The notes: generated from the letters alone by a model not told the origin. A stretch of 5,606 nt of DNA from an uncultured Achromobacter sp. (GCA_913775005.1 CAJYKY010000379.1:1-5606); one strand, 5' to 3'; numbered from the stretch's first letter, positions 1 to 5,606 are shown. A program made the numbers and translations.

Positions 1-7
1 CCCCATA

Positions 8-14
8 CTCCTTT
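8..14 (-). promoter_or_regulatory. Possible ribosome binding site of a divergent gene outside the window
   Basis: Read on the minus strand, this is AAAGGAG, a strong Shine-Dalgarno sequence. It is followed at once by TATGGGG up to the window edge. The visible ATG (positions 6-4) is only one base from the motif, which is too close for normal use, so a real start would lie just beyond position 1. Sugar-acid operons often have a divergently transcribed GntR- or LysR-type regulator, which would fit, but nothing of such a protein can be seen here. The motif is short enough to be chance. Confidence 0.2.
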
Positions 15-25
15 GACGGCCAAAT

Positions 26-55
26 TTGTATGATGACCCGATAACTTTCATACGA
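26..55. promoter_or_regulatory. Candidate operator (inverted repeat) upstream of the tetronate operon
   Basis: TTGTATGA (26-33) and TCATACGA (48-55) are inverted copies that match at 7 of 8 positions. Their centres are 22 bp apart, close to two helical turns, which suits a dimeric or tetrameric DNA-binding protein. TATGAT at 29-34 resembles a sigma-70 -10 box (5 of 6), but no good -35 lies 16-18 bp upstream. The only -35-like element, TTGACG at 13-18, is too close to TATGAT and too far from GATAAC (40-45). The promoter is therefore not resolved. A repressor bound here would cover the likely promoter. A GntR/FCD-type regulator is a reasonable guess from the pathway, not from the sequence. Confidence 0.4.
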
Positions 56-70
56 GAGACACGTCATCAT
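30..70. repeat. Perfect 8-bp inverted repeat, 25-bp spacer
   Basis: ATGATGAC (30-37) and GTCATCAT (63-70) are exact reverse complements. The pair interlocks with the 26-55 repeat: its left arm overlaps TTGTATGA, and its right arm ends on the ATG at 69 of the small leader ORF. It could be an outer operator pair, or an mRNA stem hiding that ATG if transcription starts upstream of position 30. Chance cannot be excluded for arms of this length. Confidence 0.3.
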
Positions 71-146
71 GCCGGCCTTGCCGTCGTTGTTTGCCCCCAT
101 CGCCCGGGGCCTGAACCCCTGCCTAACAGGGGTTTTTCATGACTGA
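69..146 (+). CDS. Possible 25-codon leader ORF overlapping the otnC start
   Basis: An ATG at 69 opens a 25-codon frame that starts MPALPSLFAPIARG and ends at TGA 144-146, overlapping the otnC start codon (139-141) by 8 nt in a different frame. A purine run (GAGAG, 54-58) lies 10 nt upstream, so the ribosome site is only fair. I do not recognise the peptide. A ribosome translating it would melt the 114-134 hairpin and stop on top of the otnC start, which is the classical geometry for translational coupling. There is no run of one amino acid as in amino-acid attenuators. It could equally be a chance open frame, since 25 codons without a stop is unremarkable at this GC content. Confidence 0.25.
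   Translation: MPALPSLFAPIARGLNPCLTGVFHD
114..137 (+). promoter_or_regulatory. Terminator-like hairpin sequestering the otnC Shine-Dalgarno
   Basis: AACCCCTG (114-121) and CAGGGGTT (127-134) form a perfect 8-bp stem with a 5-nt loop, CCTAA. The stem runs directly into a five-T run (133-137), the layout of an intrinsic terminator. The right arm contains AGGGG (128-132), the best Shine-Dalgarno for otnC, 6 nt before its ATG at 139. A folded stem would therefore mask the ribosome site and might also end transcription. GGGG at 106-109 could compete for CCCC at 116-119, but only with four pairs, so an anti-structure is weak. The structure is plain in the sequence. Its function as an attenuator is inferred. 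Confidence 0.45.
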
Positions 147-777
147 AGAATCCCGCGTCCGAGAAGAAATCTGCACCGTCGGCGCCAGCCTTTATCAACG
201 TGGCTACACCGTGGGCGCGGCGGGCAACATCAGCGCGCGCCTGGACGACGGCTGGCTGATCACGCCTACCGATGCCTGCCTGGGCCGGCTCGACCCGGCG
301 CAGTTGGCCAAGGTGGATCTGGACGGCAACTGGGTGTCGGGCGCCAAGCCGTCCAAGACGCTCGTGCTGCATCAAGGCATCTACCGCGCCAGCCCGGACT
401 CGCGCGGCATCATTCATACGCATTCCACGCATCTGGTTGCGCTGACGCTGGCTGGCGTCTGGCGGCCGGACGAGGTGCTGCCGCCCATCACGCCCTACCA
501 GGTGATGAAGGTGGGCCGCATTCCGCTGATCCCCTATCGCAAGCCGGGTGATGCGCAAGCCGCTGCCGAGGTCGCCGCCGTGGCGGGCCAGGTGCGCGGC
601 GCGCTGTTCGAACGCCTGGGGCCGGTGGTGTGGGAACGCTCGGTCGCGCATGCGTCCTATGCGCTGGAAGAACTGGAAGAAACGGCCCGCCTGTGGCTGA
701 TGTCTGATCCCCGGCCCGAGCCCCTGTCGCCTCAAGCCATCGAAGAACTCCGCGTGAGCTTCGGCGCGCGCTACTGA
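139..777 (+). CDS. otnC: 3-oxo-tetronate 4-phosphate decarboxylase-like protein (class II aldolase fold), atypical active site
   Basis: This 212-aa protein belongs to the class II aldolase/adducin family, and context points to OtnC, which converts 3-oxo-tetronate 4-phosphate to dihydroxyacetone phosphate and CO2. Family marks seen are GAAGNIS (26-32), ITPTDA (41-46), the metal-binding HTHSTH (93-98, with His93 and His95 as ligands), PPITPY (115-120), PYRKPGD (132-138) and EELEETARL (177-185). Its length is normal for OtnC (about 210 aa). Two residues expected by family comparison are missing. The Glu usual in the P-S/T-K-E segment is Thr74, and the His of the usual NHGP motif is Leu160 (ERLGP). 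In L-fuculose-phosphate aldolase these positions (Glu73, His155) bind zinc, and the Glu is also catalytic. The protein may be an altered-function subgroup or a weakened enzyme. The frame is intact. Translation starts at ATG 139, after AGGGG held in a hairpin. No alternative upstream start exists in frame with a better site. Confidence 0.82.
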   Translation: MTEESRVREEICTVGASLYQRGYTVGAAGNISARLDDGWLITPTDACLGRLDPAQLAKVDLDGNWVSGAKPSKTLVLHQGIYRASPDSRGIIHTHSTHLVALTLAGVWRPDEVLPPITPYQVMKVGRIPLIPYRKPGDAQAAAEVAAVAGQVRGALFERLGPVVWERSVAHASYALEELEETARLWLMSDPRPEPLSPQAIEELRVSFGARY

Positions 778-796
778 ATCCCATCCGTACAAAGCC

Positions 797-817
797 GGCC
801 GGCCGCGCATTGCGCGG
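797..817 (+). other. GC-rich palindrome and hairpin in the otnC-transporter gap
   Basis: The 70-bp gap between otnC and the transporter gene holds the palindrome GGCCGGCC (797-804) and, overlapping it, a six-pair all-GC stem: CCGCGC (803-808), loop ATT, GCGCGG (812-817). No T run follows, so it is not a standard terminator. It could stall RNase digestion or lower expression of downstream genes, but in such GC-rich DNA it may be incidental. The remainder of the gap only supplies the ribosome site GGAG (837-840). Confidence 0.3.
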
Positions 818-847
818 ATCGCGCTGGCGCCCTCTTGGAGACTTTGC

Positions 848-2179
848 ATGCCCCCGATGGAATTGGCGTCCAACGCCGCAACCGCAGCGGCGTCACAGCC
901 GGAATCCCCCGCCACCGCCCGCGCCTATGCCAAGGTGTTCTGGCGGCTCGTGCCGTTCTTGATGCTGTGCTATGTCATCGCCTACCTGGACCGCGTCAAC
1001 GTCGGCGTTGCCAAGCTACAGATGTCGCAGGACCTGGGCTTTAGCGAAACCGTCTTCGGCCTGGGCGCCGGCGTGTTCTTCATTGGCTACTTCCTGTTTG
1101 AAGTGCCCAGCAATCTGTTGATGCACCGCCTGGGCGCCCGCATCTGGATCGCGCGCATCATGATCACGTGGGGCATTTTGTCGGGCATGTTCATGTTCGT
1201 CGAGACGCCCACCGGCTTCTACATCCTGCGCTTCCTGCTTGGCCTGGCCGAAGCGGGTTTCTACCCCGGCGTGATCCTGTACCTGACTTACTGGTATCCG
1301 GCGCACCGCCGCGCCAAGATCATTGCGCTGTTCATGTCCGCCATTCCGGTGGCCGGCATCTTCGGCAACCCCCTGTCGGGCTGGATCATGGAAGCCTTTC
1401 ACGGCACGCACGGCCTGCAAGGCTGGCAGTGGATGTTCCTGATCGAAGCCATTCCCGCGCTGCTCATCGGCGTGGTCACGGTGATGTACCTGGACAACGG
1501 CATCTCCAGCGCCAAGTGGCTGACCGACGAAGAAAAGAAAATCCTGACGCACGAAATCGAGCAGGACAAAAAGGAAACCGGCACGCAGAAGCATTCGCTG
1601 CGCGCCGTGTTCGCCGACAAGCGTGTGTGGTGGATGTGCCTGATCTACTTCGCGTTCGTCGCCGGCCAATATGGCCTGACGTTCTGGATGCCCACGCTGA
1701 TCAAGTCCACCGGCGTGACCGGCGCGTTCAACATCGGCCTGCTCAGCGCCATTCCGTTCCTGTGCGCCATCGTGGTCATGAACCTGCTGGGCCACTCGGC
1801 CGACAAGCGCCGTGAACGCCGCTGGCACCTGATCGTGCCGGCGTTGGCGGGCGCGGTGGGTTTTTCGGCGGCGGCGTCCTTTGCCGACAACACCACCGTG
1901 TCGCTGATCTGCCTGTCGATGGCCGCTGCGGGCGTGCTGACGTGCGCGCCGCTGTTCTGGTCGCTGCCCACCGCCTTCCTGTCTGGCACGGCGGCTGCCG
2001 CGGGCATCGCCATCGTCAACTCGGTAGGCAACCTGGCGGGCTTTGCCAGTCCCTACATGATTGGCTATTTGAAAGACCTGACCAGCTCCACCGCATCGGG
2101 CATGTACGTACTGGCGGCCGTGCTGGTCGTGGGCGCCATCGCGGTCTGGTTCACGCCGGCCAAGCTGGTCAACCGTTGA
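848..2179 (+). CDS. MFS transporter, anion:cation symporter (ACS) family, probable tetronate importer
   Basis: This 443-aa inner-membrane carrier resembles the ACS branch of the major facilitator superfamily, which includes tartrate, phthalate and hexuronate permeases. About twelve hydrophobic segments are visible, split by a charged cytoplasmic loop at residues 220-258 (rich in E and K). Seen motifs are the ACS-type YLDRVNVGVAKLQM (46-59) at the end of TM1, VPSNLLMHRLGAR (86-98) after TM2, the long RFLLGLAEAGFYPG (128-141) in TM4, and GHSADKRRERR (315-325), a motif-A-like loop in the second half. The first 25 residues are Ala/Pro-rich and non-hydrophobic. Start ATG 848 follows GGAG (837-840) by 7 nt. 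The in-frame ATG at 857 sits too far from that site. Flanked by otnC and otnI, it most likely brings in L-threonate, D-erythronate or a related sugar acid by proton symport. Substrate choice is inferred from context only. Confidence 0.92.
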   Translation: MPPMELASNAATAAASQPESPATARAYAKVFWRLVPFLMLCYVIAYLDRVNVGVAKLQMSQDLGFSETVFGLGAGVFFIGYFLFEVPSNLLMHRLGARIWIARIMITWGILSGMFMFVETPTGFYILRFLLGLAEAGFYPGVILYLTYWYPAHRRAKIIALFMSAIPVAGIFGNPLSGWIMEAFHGTHGLQGWQWMFLIEAIPALLIGVVTVMYLDNGISSAKWLTDEEKKILTHEIEQDKKETGTQKHSLRAVFADKRVWWMCLIYFAFVAGQYGLTFWMPTLIKSTGVTGAFNIGLLSAIPFLCAIVVMNLLGHSADKRRERRWHLIVPALAGAVGFSAAASFADNTTVSLICLSMAAAGVLTCAPLFWSLPTAFLSGTAAAAGIAIVNSVGNLAGFASPYMIGYLKDLTSSTASGMYVLAAVLVVGAIAVWFTPAKLVNR

Positions 2180-2219
2180 TACGCCGTTGCTGAACCCTGA
2201 TTGATCCGAAGGAATCGTT

Positions 2220-3005
2220 ATGCCGCGCCTGGCCGCAAACCTCACCATGATGTACGCCGAACACCCTTTCCTGGACCGCTTCAAGGCGGCCGCCAGCGAT
2301 GGGTTCCAAGGCGTGGAGTTCTTGTTCCCGTACGAGTGGGCGGCCGCAGAACTGAAGCAGCGCCTGCAAGACAATGGCCTGACCCAAGCGCTGTTTAACG
2401 CACCGCCCGGCGACTGGGCAGCGGGCGAGCGCGGCATTGCGTCCTTGCCCGGCCGCCAGGCTGAATTCGAGCGCGGGCTGGATCAGGCGCTGGAATACGC
2501 GGCGCAGCTGGGCAATCGCAGCCTGCACGTGATGGCCGGTTTGATCCGCGCCGAAGACAACCGCCAGGCGCACCGCGAGGTCTACCTGAAGAACCTCGCG
2601 CACGCGGCAAGCGTGGCGGCGTCAGCGGGCATCACCATCGTGATCGAACCCATCAACACCCGCGACATCCCCGGCTTCTTCCTGAACCGCCAGGACGACG
2701 CGCAAGCCATCTGCGCCGAGGTCGGCGCCAGCAACCTGAAGGTGCAGTTCGACTGCTATCACTGCCAGATCGTCGAAGGCGATGTGGCCATGAAGCTGCA
2801 ACGCGACATGGCAGGCATCGGCCACATCCAGATCGCGGGCGTGCCGGACCGCCACGAGCCCGACCTGGGCGAGTTGCACTACCCCTATTTGTTCGAACGT
2901 ATCGACGCGCTGGGCTACACCGGCTGGATCGGCTGCGAATACCGCCCCAAGGCGGGTACGTCCGCAGGCCTTGCCTGGGCGCGCCCTTATCTTTCCAATC
3001 ACTGA
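2220..3005 (+). CDS. otnI: 2-oxo-tetronate isomerase (hydroxypyruvate isomerase family)
   Basis: This 261-aa TIM-barrel protein of the xylose-isomerase-like/Hyi group matches the usual family length of about 260 aa. OtnI interconverts 2-oxo- and 3-oxo-tetronate, linking the dehydrogenases to the OtnK kinase. The two catalytic glutamates of the Hyi family are both recognisable: Glu143 in IEPINTRDIPG (142-152) and Glu240 in GCEYRPK (238-244). Other expected residues are the metal- or substrate-binding stretch QFDCYH (176-181), GHIQIAGVPDRHEPD (201-215), and the N-terminal strand RLAANLTMM with GVEFLFPY (31-38). It starts at ATG 2220, 6 nt after AAGGA (2209-2213), and lies 40 bp after the transporter stop. 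Hydroxypyruvate isomerase itself is the main alternative, but the surrounding pathway genes favour OtnI. No truncation or missing residues are seen. Confidence 0.9.
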   Translation: MPRLAANLTMMYAEHPFLDRFKAAASDGFQGVEFLFPYEWAAAELKQRLQDNGLTQALFNAPPGDWAAGERGIASLPGRQAEFERGLDQALEYAAQLGNRSLHVMAGLIRAEDNRQAHREVYLKNLAHAASVAASAGITIVIEPINTRDIPGFFLNRQDDAQAICAEVGASNLKVQFDCYHCQIVEGDVAMKLQRDMAGIGHIQIAGVPDRHEPDLGELHYPYLFERIDALGYTGWIGCEYRPKAGTSAGLAWARPYLSNH

Positions 3006-3014
3006 GCCCCCATC

Positions 3015-3989
3015 ATGAAGATTCTGATCACCGGCGGCGCCGGATTCCTGGGCCAGCGTCTGGCCCGCAAGCTGCTCGAACGCGGCACCTTGACGCTGGA
3101 CGCGAGCGGCCCGCAAGCCATTACGCAGATTGATTTGCTGGACGTCGTGAAGAGCGACGCGCTGACCGACCCGCGTGTGCGCGGCATCGTGGGCGACATT
3201 GCCGACCCGGCGGTGCTGCGCCAGGCCATCGACACGCAAACGCGCGCCGTCTTCCATCTAGCGGCGATTGTCAGCGGCCAGGCTGAAGCCGACTTCGACC
3301 TGGGCATGCGCATCAATCTGGACGCATCGCGCGCGCTGCTGGAAACGTGCCGCGCGCTGGGTCATCAGCCGCGCGTCATCTTCACGAGTTCGGTGGCGGT
3401 GTATGGCGGTGACCTGCCCGACATCGTGCGGGACGACACCGCGCTGAATCCGCAGTCGTCCTACGGCACGCAGAAGGCCATTGCCGAGCTGCTACTGGCC
3501 GACTACACGCGGCGCGGCTTTGTGGACGGGCGCGTGCTGCGCCTGCCCACGATCAGCGTGCGGCCGGGCCGCCCGAATGCGGCGGCCTCGTCGTTCGCCA
3601 GCGGCATCATCCGCGAACCGCTCAATGGCGAACCGGCTGTTTGCCCGGTGGGCGAAGACACGCGCCTGTGGCTGCTGTCGCCGCGTGGCGCGATCCAGGC
3701 GCTGATTGCCGGTTGCGAATTGCCGGCCGACGCCGTGGCCGACCGTGCGCCGATCAATCTGCCGGGCGTGTCCGTTTCGGTTGCCGACATGACGCAGGCG
3801 CTGCGCGAGGTGGCAGGTGACGACGTTGCCGACCGCATCACGTGGCAACGCGACGAACGCGTGGAGCGCATCGTAGGCAGCTGGCCGGGCCAGTGGGACA
3901 CGGCACGCGCGTCACGGCTGGGTCTGGCGGGGGATAAGGATTTCGCCGACATCATCCGGGCGTACATCGCGGACGATATGCAGCGGTAA
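3015..3989 (+). CDS. denD: D-erythronate dehydrogenase (extended SDR / NAD-dependent epimerase fold)
   Basis: This 324-aa protein has the extended short-chain dehydrogenase fold and matches DenD, which oxidises D-erythronate at C2 to 2-oxo-tetronate using NAD+. The nucleotide-binding motif GGAGFLG is at residues 7-13 (Gly7, Gly10, Gly13). Asp40 at the end of the second strand (QIDLLD) indicates NAD rather than NADP. Further marks are GDIADP (60-65), HLAAIVSGQAE (81-91), the catalytic set TSS (124-126), Tyr150 and Lys154 in SYGTQKA, and LRLPTISVRPGRPNAAASSF (175-194), typical of the DenD-like group. The start at 3015 lies 9 nt after the otnI stop and has no clear Shine-Dalgarno (only GAG within the otnI stop region), so translation probably depends on coupling to otnI. 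UDP-sugar epimerase is unlikely given the neighbours. Confidence 0.9.
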   Translation: MKILITGGAGFLGQRLARKLLERGTLTLDASGPQAITQIDLLDVVKSDALTDPRVRGIVGDIADPAVLRQAIDTQTRAVFHLAAIVSGQAEADFDLGMRINLDASRALLETCRALGHQPRVIFTSSVAVYGGDLPDIVRDDTALNPQSSYGTQKAIAELLLADYTRRGFVDGRVLRLPTISVRPGRPNAAASSFASGIIREPLNGEPAVCPVGEDTRLWLLSPRGAIQALIAGCELPADAVADRAPINLPGVSVSVADMTQALREVAGDDVADRITWQRDERVERIVGSWPGQWDTARASRLGLAGDKDFADIIRAYIADDMQR

Positions 3990-3997
3990 CGCCAACA

Positions 3998-4004
3998 TTT
4001 TTTT
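3998..4004 (+). other. T7 run between denD and ltnD
   Basis: Seven Ts lie 8 nt after the denD stop and 10 nt before the ltnD ATG, in a region with otherwise little A/T. The only stem upstream is three base pairs closing a GTAA loop (3983-3992), too weak for an intrinsic terminator. The ltnD ribosome site is poor (AAG, 4005-4007), so the U-rich stretch may help ribosomes load on ltnD through S1 binding. That role is a guess. Confidence 0.25.
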
Positions 4005-4014
4005 AAGTCACACC

Positions 4015-4923
4015 ATGACCCAATCCCAAACTTCCTCTCGTCGCGTCGGCGTCATCGGCCTGGGCGCCATGGGCGCGGGCATCGCGCAAAGCCTGCGCCG
4101 CGCCGGCCATGACGTGCACGTCTACGACATCCGCGCCGAAGCCGCCGCGGCCTTTGCCGCGCAAGGCGGCGTGGCCTGCGCCACGCTGGCCGACATGGCT
4201 GCCGCGTGCGACATTGTCGTCAGCGTGGTCGTCAACGCGCAGCAGACCGAAGCCGTGCTGTATGGCGAAGGCGGCATCGCATCCGCGTGGCGTCCCGGCG
4301 CCGTGTTCGTCATGTGCTCTACCGTGGACCCCAACTGGTCGATCGCGCTGGAAGCGCGGCTGGCCGAACAGGGCATCCTGTACCTGGACGCGCCGATCTC
4401 GGGCGGCGCAGCCAAGGCCGCATCGGGCCAGATGACGATGATGACCGCCGGCCACGACGCCGCTTATGAGGCCTGCGGCGGCGTGCTGGAATCCATGGCG
4501 GGCAAGGTCTATCGTCTGGGCGACTGCGCGGGCGCAGGCAGCAAAGTCAAGATCATCAACCAGCTGCTGACCGGCGTGCACATTGCGGCGGCGGCCGAAG
4601 CCATGGCGCTGGGTCTGCGCGAAGGCGTGGCGGCCGATGCGCTGTACGAAGTCATCACCAATAGCGCGGGCAACAGCTGGATGTTTGAAAACCGCATGGC
4701 GCACGTGCTGGCGGGCGACTACACGCCGCTATCGGCCGTCGATATCTTCGTGAAGGACCTGGGCCTGGTGCTCGACACCGCGCGCCACACCAAATTCCCC
4801 TTGCCGCTGGCGTCGACCGCGCACCAGATGTTCATGCAGGCGTCCACGGCCGGGCATGGCCGCGAAGACGACAGCGCCGTGATCAAGATCTTCCCGGGCA
4901 TCACCTTGCCGGAGCAAAAATGA
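4015..4923 (+). CDS. ltnD: L-threonate dehydrogenase (beta-hydroxyacid dehydrogenase family)
   Basis: This 302-aa enzyme is a member of the 3-hydroxyisobutyrate/beta-hydroxyacid dehydrogenase family and fits LtnD, which oxidises L-threonate to 2-oxo-tetronate with NAD+. The Rossmann motif VGVIGLGAMGAGIA spans residues 11-24. Asp38 after the second strand (VYDIR) suggests NAD use. The substrate-binding signature DAPISGGAAKAASGQM is at 125-140, the catalytic lysine is Lys179 with Asn182 (KIIN), and the C-terminal all-alpha domain carries FVKDLGLVLD (245-254, Lys247/Asp248), conserved in this branch. Length is normal (about 300 aa). It sits 25 bp after denD and its stop overlaps the otnK start by 4 nt, so the two are probably translationally coupled. 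Tartronate semialdehyde reductase is the closest alternative, but the adjacent otnK favours LtnD. Confidence 0.91.
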   Translation: MTQSQTSSRRVGVIGLGAMGAGIAQSLRRAGHDVHVYDIRAEAAAAFAAQGGVACATLADMAAACDIVVSVVVNAQQTEAVLYGEGGIASAWRPGAVFVMCSTVDPNWSIALEARLAEQGILYLDAPISGGAAKAASGQMTMMTAGHDAAYEACGGVLESMAGKVYRLGDCAGAGSKVKIINQLLTGVHIAAAAEAMALGLREGVAADALYEVITNSAGNSWMFENRMAHVLAGDYTPLSAVDIFVKDLGLVLDTARHTKFPLPLASTAHQMFMQASTAGHGREDDSAVIKIFPGITLPEQK

Positions 4924-5606
4924 GCATCAAACTCGGCTGTATCGCTGACGACTTCACAGGCGCAACCGACCTGGCCAACAACCTGGTGCGCGCGGGCATG
5001 CGCACGGTGCAGACCATCGGCATTCCGGGTGAGCCGCTGCGCGATGACGCGGACGCCGTGGTCGTGGCGCTGAAGACCCGCACCTTGCCGGCGGATGAGG
5101 CCGTCGCCCAATCGCTGGCCGCGCTGCAATGGCTGCGCGCGCAGGGCGCCGAGCAGATCTACTTCAAGTACTGCTCCACGTTCGACAGCACGGCCAAGGG
5201 CAATATCGGCCCCGTCACCGATGCGCTGATGACCGCGCTGGACACGGACTTCACCATTGCCACGCCCGCGTTTCCCGACAACAAGCGCACGGTATTCAAG
5301 GGCTATCTGTTCGCGGGCGATGTGTTGCTGAACGAATCGGGCATGCAGCATCATCCGCTGACGCCGATGACGGATCCGAATCTGGTTCGCGTGCTGTCCG
5401 CACAGACCTCGCGCAAGGTCGGTCTGATCGACTACGCCGTGGTGGCGGCGGGCGCCGACGCCATCCGCGCGCGCATCCAGGCGTTGCGGACGGACGGCGT
5501 GGACATCGCAATTGTGGACGCGGTGTCCAATGCAGATCTGCTGACCTTGGGGCCGGCATTGAAAGACATGCCGCTGGTGACGGCGGGCTCGGGCGTGGCC
5601 ATCGGC
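4920..5606 (+). CDS. otnK: 3-oxo-tetronate kinase (DUF1537 family), N-terminal part, runs off the window
   Basis: The first 229 codons are present and the frame is open at the right edge. The family is about 420 aa, so roughly half is missing. OtnK phosphorylates the 4-hydroxyl of 3-oxo-tetronate with ATP, producing the OtnC substrate. The visible part is the sugar-acid-binding domain. It has the signature ADDFTGATDLANNL (9-22), LKTRTLP (51-57), YFKYCSTFDSTAKGNIGP (81-98) and PAFPDNKRTVFKGYLF (116-131), and also SGMQHHPLTPMTDPNLV (140-156). TAGSGVAIG (221-229) begins the ATP-binding C-terminal domain. The start ATG 4920 shares ATGA with the ltnD stop, and GGAG (4911-4914) sits 5 nt upstream, so it has its own ribosome site as well as coupling. 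The HHPLTPM and KYCSTFDST segments fit OtnK better than the D-threonate kinase (DtnK) branch, but this is from memory. No lesion is seen in the visible part. Confidence 0.93.
   Translation, partial: MSIKLGCIADDFTGATDLANNLVRAGMRTVQTIGIPGEPLRDDADAVVVALKTRTLPADEAVAQSLAALQWLRAQGAEQIYFKYCSTFDSTAKGNIGPVTDALMTALDTDFTIATPAFPDNKRTVFKGYLFAGDVLLNESGMQHHPLTPMTDPNLVRVLSAQTSRKVGLIDYAVVAAGADAIRARIQALRTDGVDIAIVDAVSNADLLTLGPALKDMPLVTAGSGVAIG

Noticed and set aside
13..45. Sigma-70 promoter with TTGACG (13-18) and GATAAC (40-45)
   Set aside because: The 21-bp spacer is too long, and the better -10-like TATGAT (29-34) is only 10 bp away, so no confident promoter can be called.
129..141. Frameshift joining the leader ORF to otnC at the GGGGTTTTT homopolymers
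   Set aside because: A +1 shift would fuse the frames, but OtnC proteins normally begin about where ATG 139 lies and the 212-aa length is already complete, so an N-terminal extension is not needed.
588..640. Local frameshift in otnC explaining the missing NHGP histidine
   Set aside because: Reading the other two frames around this segment does not restore an NHG motif, and the in-frame GPVV and the EELEETARL segment follow directly, so substitution rather than an indel is the better explanation.
67..915. Minus-strand open frame (282 codons) across otnC
   Set aside because: Low-complexity, Arg/His/Ala-rich translation with no family features. It is a shadow of otnC.
1016..2437. Long minus-strand open frame (473 codons) opposite the transporter and the otnI start
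   Set aside because: Its translation is rich in R, H, Q, A and G with no recognisable domain. It is the usual antisense shadow of a GC-rich gene, and the plus strand encodes a clear MFS protein.
3983..4004. Intrinsic terminator between denD and ltnD
   Set aside because: The T7 run is present, but the preceding stem is only three base pairs (GCG/CGC with a GTAA loop), too weak to terminate. ltnD and otnK clearly belong with the upstream genes.
4719..5354. Minus-strand open frame (211 codons) opposite ltnD and otnK
   Set aside because: It overlaps two well-supported genes and has no recognisable motif.

Overview
The window is GC-rich and densely coded. All six recognisable genes lie on the plus strand in what looks like one operon: otnC, an MFS transporter gene, otnI, denD, ltnD and the 5' part of otnK. 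Codon use is strongly biased to G/C in third positions. Together with the gene set, this suggests a beta-proteobacterium, perhaps of the Bordetella/Achromobacter type (Alcaligenaceae). That placement is an inference from style and remembered protein similarity, not from a search.

Layout. Positions 1-138 are a non-coding or leader region. It holds a near-perfect inverted repeat that could be an operator (26-55), a second 8-bp inverted repeat (30-37/63-70), a possible 25-codon leader ORF (69-146) and a perfect 8-bp hairpin followed by a T run (114-137) that buries the otnC ribosome binding site. Next come otnC (139-777), a 70-bp gap with a GC hairpin, an ACS-type MFS carrier (848-2179), otnI (2220-3005), denD (3015-3989), ltnD (4015-4923), and otnK (from 4920, overlapping ltnD by 4 nt and running off the right edge at 5606).

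How the genes work together. This is the known four-carbon acid sugar (tetronate) catabolic pathway. The MFS carrier probably imports L-threonate and/or D-erythronate. LtnD and DenD oxidise these to 2-oxo-tetronates. OtnI isomerises them to 3-oxo-tetronates, OtnK (DUF1537 kinase) phosphorylates the 4-hydroxyl, and OtnC, a class II aldolase-fold decarboxylase, should release CO2 and dihydroxyacetone phosphate. The pathway is established, so the gene set itself is not new.

The two points most worth a second look are as follows. (1) The OtnC protein lacks two normally essential metal/catalytic residues of its family: Thr74 stands where Glu is expected and Leu160 where the third His ligand is expected. 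(2) The otnC leader combines a terminator-like hairpin, a sequestered Shine-Dalgarno and an overlapping upstream ORF, an arrangement that could act as a translational or transcriptional switch. No RNA genes, mobile elements, CRISPR arrays or origins were seen.
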